Shown: positions 62,951-64,000 of the stretch, piece by piece
Position numbering within the stretch: the stretch's first letter is position 1
Layout of the letters: each line of letters opens with the position of its first letter
The notes under the pieces: generated by a model
What the model saw: only the letters and a program-made list of their open reading frames with translations
Told to the model about the DNA's origin: nothing
Databases searched by the model: none
Source of the DNA: VAZQ01 sp963841105
Lineage (GTDB): Bacteria; Pseudomonadota; Alphaproteobacteria; Rhizobiales; Xanthobacteraceae
Assembly: GCA_963841105.1 (NCBI GenBank)
Contig: CAWJCB010000024.1
Span: 310,001-374,000 of the forward strand
Length of the DNA: 64,000 bases
Reading direction: 5' to 3'
Translations under genes and position numbers: made by a program

Positions 62951-64000
62951 TTGACCTATCGGTCGCTCACACCGGTCTTGATCGCGGTGTTTACGGCGCT
63001 GGCGCTCAACCCGGCCGCAAGCGTACCCCTCCCCAAGCCGCGCCCGGGAAGCGTTGCGCTCGAGAAACCTTCTCCCCCCGCCCCTGCCCCCGCCACGGCG
63101 GAACCCCGTCCTCTATCCCGATCGCCTCGCTTTGCGCTCGCCTCCACCGAGGCCACCTCTTCCACCGATCTTGCAGCCACCAAGGAGGCGATCGCCGCCG
63201 CGCGCCAGCGCAACCTCTCCCTTGCCGGCGACCTGCAGAAGACGATTGCTGATCCGCTGGCGCGCAAGCTCGTGGAATGGGCGATCCTGCGCAGCGACGA
63301 CAGTGAAAGCATAGAGCTTGGCCGCTACACGGCATTCCTTTCGGAAAATCCGAGCTGGCCTGCCATCGCCCTGTTGCGCCGGCGTGCCGAAGCAGCGCTG
63401 TGGTCCGACCGGCCCGATCCGATGGCGGTGCGCTCCTTCTTTGGCAAGGAGAAGCCGACCACCGCCAAAGGCAAATTTGCGCTCGCGCGCGCGCTCCTGC
63501 TGCAAGGCGACAGGTCTGCGGCGCAGGCGCTGATACGCGACGCCTGGCGCAACGACGCGTTCGGCAACGACCTCGAAGGCCCCGCCCTCGACATTTTCAA
63601 CGATCTGATCACGGCTGCCGACCACAAGGCGCGCACGGATGCGCGGCTTTACGCCGAAGACGTGGATGGCGGCTTGCGCTCCGCGAACCGTGCCGGCGGC
63701 AATGCGCCGGCAATCGCCAAGGCGCGCATCGCCGTCATCAAAAAAGCCGCGAACGCGAAGGCGCTGCTCGACGCCCTCCCGGCGGAGGCCCAGCGCGACA
63801 TCGGATGCATCTTCAGCCGCGTGCAGTTGCTGCGTCGCGCGGAGAAGGCAACCGAGGCGGCCGACGTGATTCTGAGCGTGCCGCAAGACCACGGCCAAGG
63901 GGTCAATGCGGGGATCAATCCTGCGATCAGTGCCGCGATCGATGCCGATCAGTGGTGGATGGAACGCCGCGCGATCGCCCGCAAGCTTCTCGACCTTGGC
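62951..64000 (+). CDS. Soluble lytic murein transglycosylase, N-terminal part (runs off window)
   Basis: 350 codons with no stop before the window end. From TTG 62951 a hydrophobic signal (YRSLTPVLIAVFTALALNPA) leads to a Pro/Ala-rich linker and an alpha-helical superhelical region (LARKLVEWAILRSDDSESIE, GRYTAFLSENPSWPAIALLR, WWMERRAIARKLLDLG), typical of the ring-shaped U/L domains of rhizobial Slt proteins. The catalytic domain must lie beyond 64000. No canonical ribosome binding site; TTG is the only start giving a signal peptide. Confidence 0.88.
   Translation, partial: MTYRSLTPVLIAVFTALALNPAASVPLPKPRPGSVALEKPSPPAPAPATAEPRPLSRSPRFALASTEATSSTDLAATKEAIAAARQRNLSLAGDLQKTIADPLARKLVEWAILRSDDSESIELGRYTAFLSENPSWPAIALLRRRAEAALWSDRPDPMAVRSFFGKEKPTTAKGKFALARALLLQGDRSAAQALIRDAWRNDAFGNDLEGPALDIFNDLITAADHKARTDARLYAEDVDGGLRSANRAGGNAPAIAKARIAVIKKAANAKALLDALPAEAQRDIGCIFSRVQLLRRAEKATEAADVILSVPQDHGQGVNAGINPAISAAIDADQWWMERRAIARKLLDLG

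Noticed and set aside
1..64000. tRNA, rRNA, tmRNA or CRISPR arrays
   Set aside because: Looked for T-arm-like GTTCGA(A/G)TC blocks, regular spacers and rRNA landmarks by eye; none convincing.

Overview
The window looks like a high-GC alphaproteobacterium of the order Hyphomicrobiales (Rhizobiales), near Bradyrhizobium, Rhodopseudomonas or Xanthobacteraceae relatives. Evidence: an LdtR-type MarR regulator, an rpoZ-rsh-pdxJ-acpS-lepB-rnc-era-recO cluster, arginyltransferase-like Bpt, DUF29 and DUF427 proteins, and many intergenic palindromes of the GTCATGGCCG...CGGCCATGAC and GTAGCCCGGAT...ATCCGGGCTAC types. The assignment is inferred from family knowledge; no 16S rRNA, tRNA or CRISPR array was seen.

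Bases 1 to about 23,730 form an accessory catabolic region. It carries three separate molybdenum hydroxylase modules: A at 1-1823, B at 3475-7261, and an isoquinoline-oxidoreductase-like IorAB pair at 21065-23734. Between and around them are a UbiD-type decarboxylase (1898-3331), a complete branched-chain-amino-acid/amide ABC importer split over two divergent operons (7291-12199), a metal-dependent amidohydrolase (12393-13892), a class II aldolase (14149-14866), parts of a NitT/TauT-type importer with two binding proteins but no ATPase (14907-18031), an aromatic-ring FAD monooxygenase (18064-19251) and a secreted LVIVD-repeat protein (19418-20884). Together they suggest uptake, hydroxylation and decarboxylation of an aromatic or N-heteroaromatic acid. 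The substrate cannot be read from sequence.

Bases 23,905 to 64,000 are mainly core genome: queuosine genes tgt-queA, two cyclophilins, coaD, nrdR, glyA and ldtR; a valine-degradation operon (31134-35208); hemB; a D,D-carboxypeptidase; a large patatin; threonine dehydratase; an RDD protein; bpt; mntH with a palindromic operator candidate; a Kef-type antiporter; parC; the recO-era-rnc-lepB-acpS-pdxJ-rsh-rpoZ block on the minus strand; a NYN-domain protein; a uracil-DNA glycosylase; a peroxiredoxin; a VOC protein; smpB; mscL; dapA; and the start of a lytic transglycosylase that runs off the window.

A striking property is single-base frameshifts. I find ten clear cases and one probable case, including in the housekeeping genes rpoZ, nrdR and ilvA. 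In each clear case the family's conserved sequence continues in another frame. The simplest reading is a draft-quality or metagenome assembly with residual indel errors, so the broken catabolic genes should not be called pseudogenes without read-level checking. Other points worth attention are a Tgt that lacks three of its four usual zinc ligands, an IorB-like subunit with Gln in place of the catalytic Glu, and a 15-bp tandem repeat translated on both strands where two convergent genes overlap.
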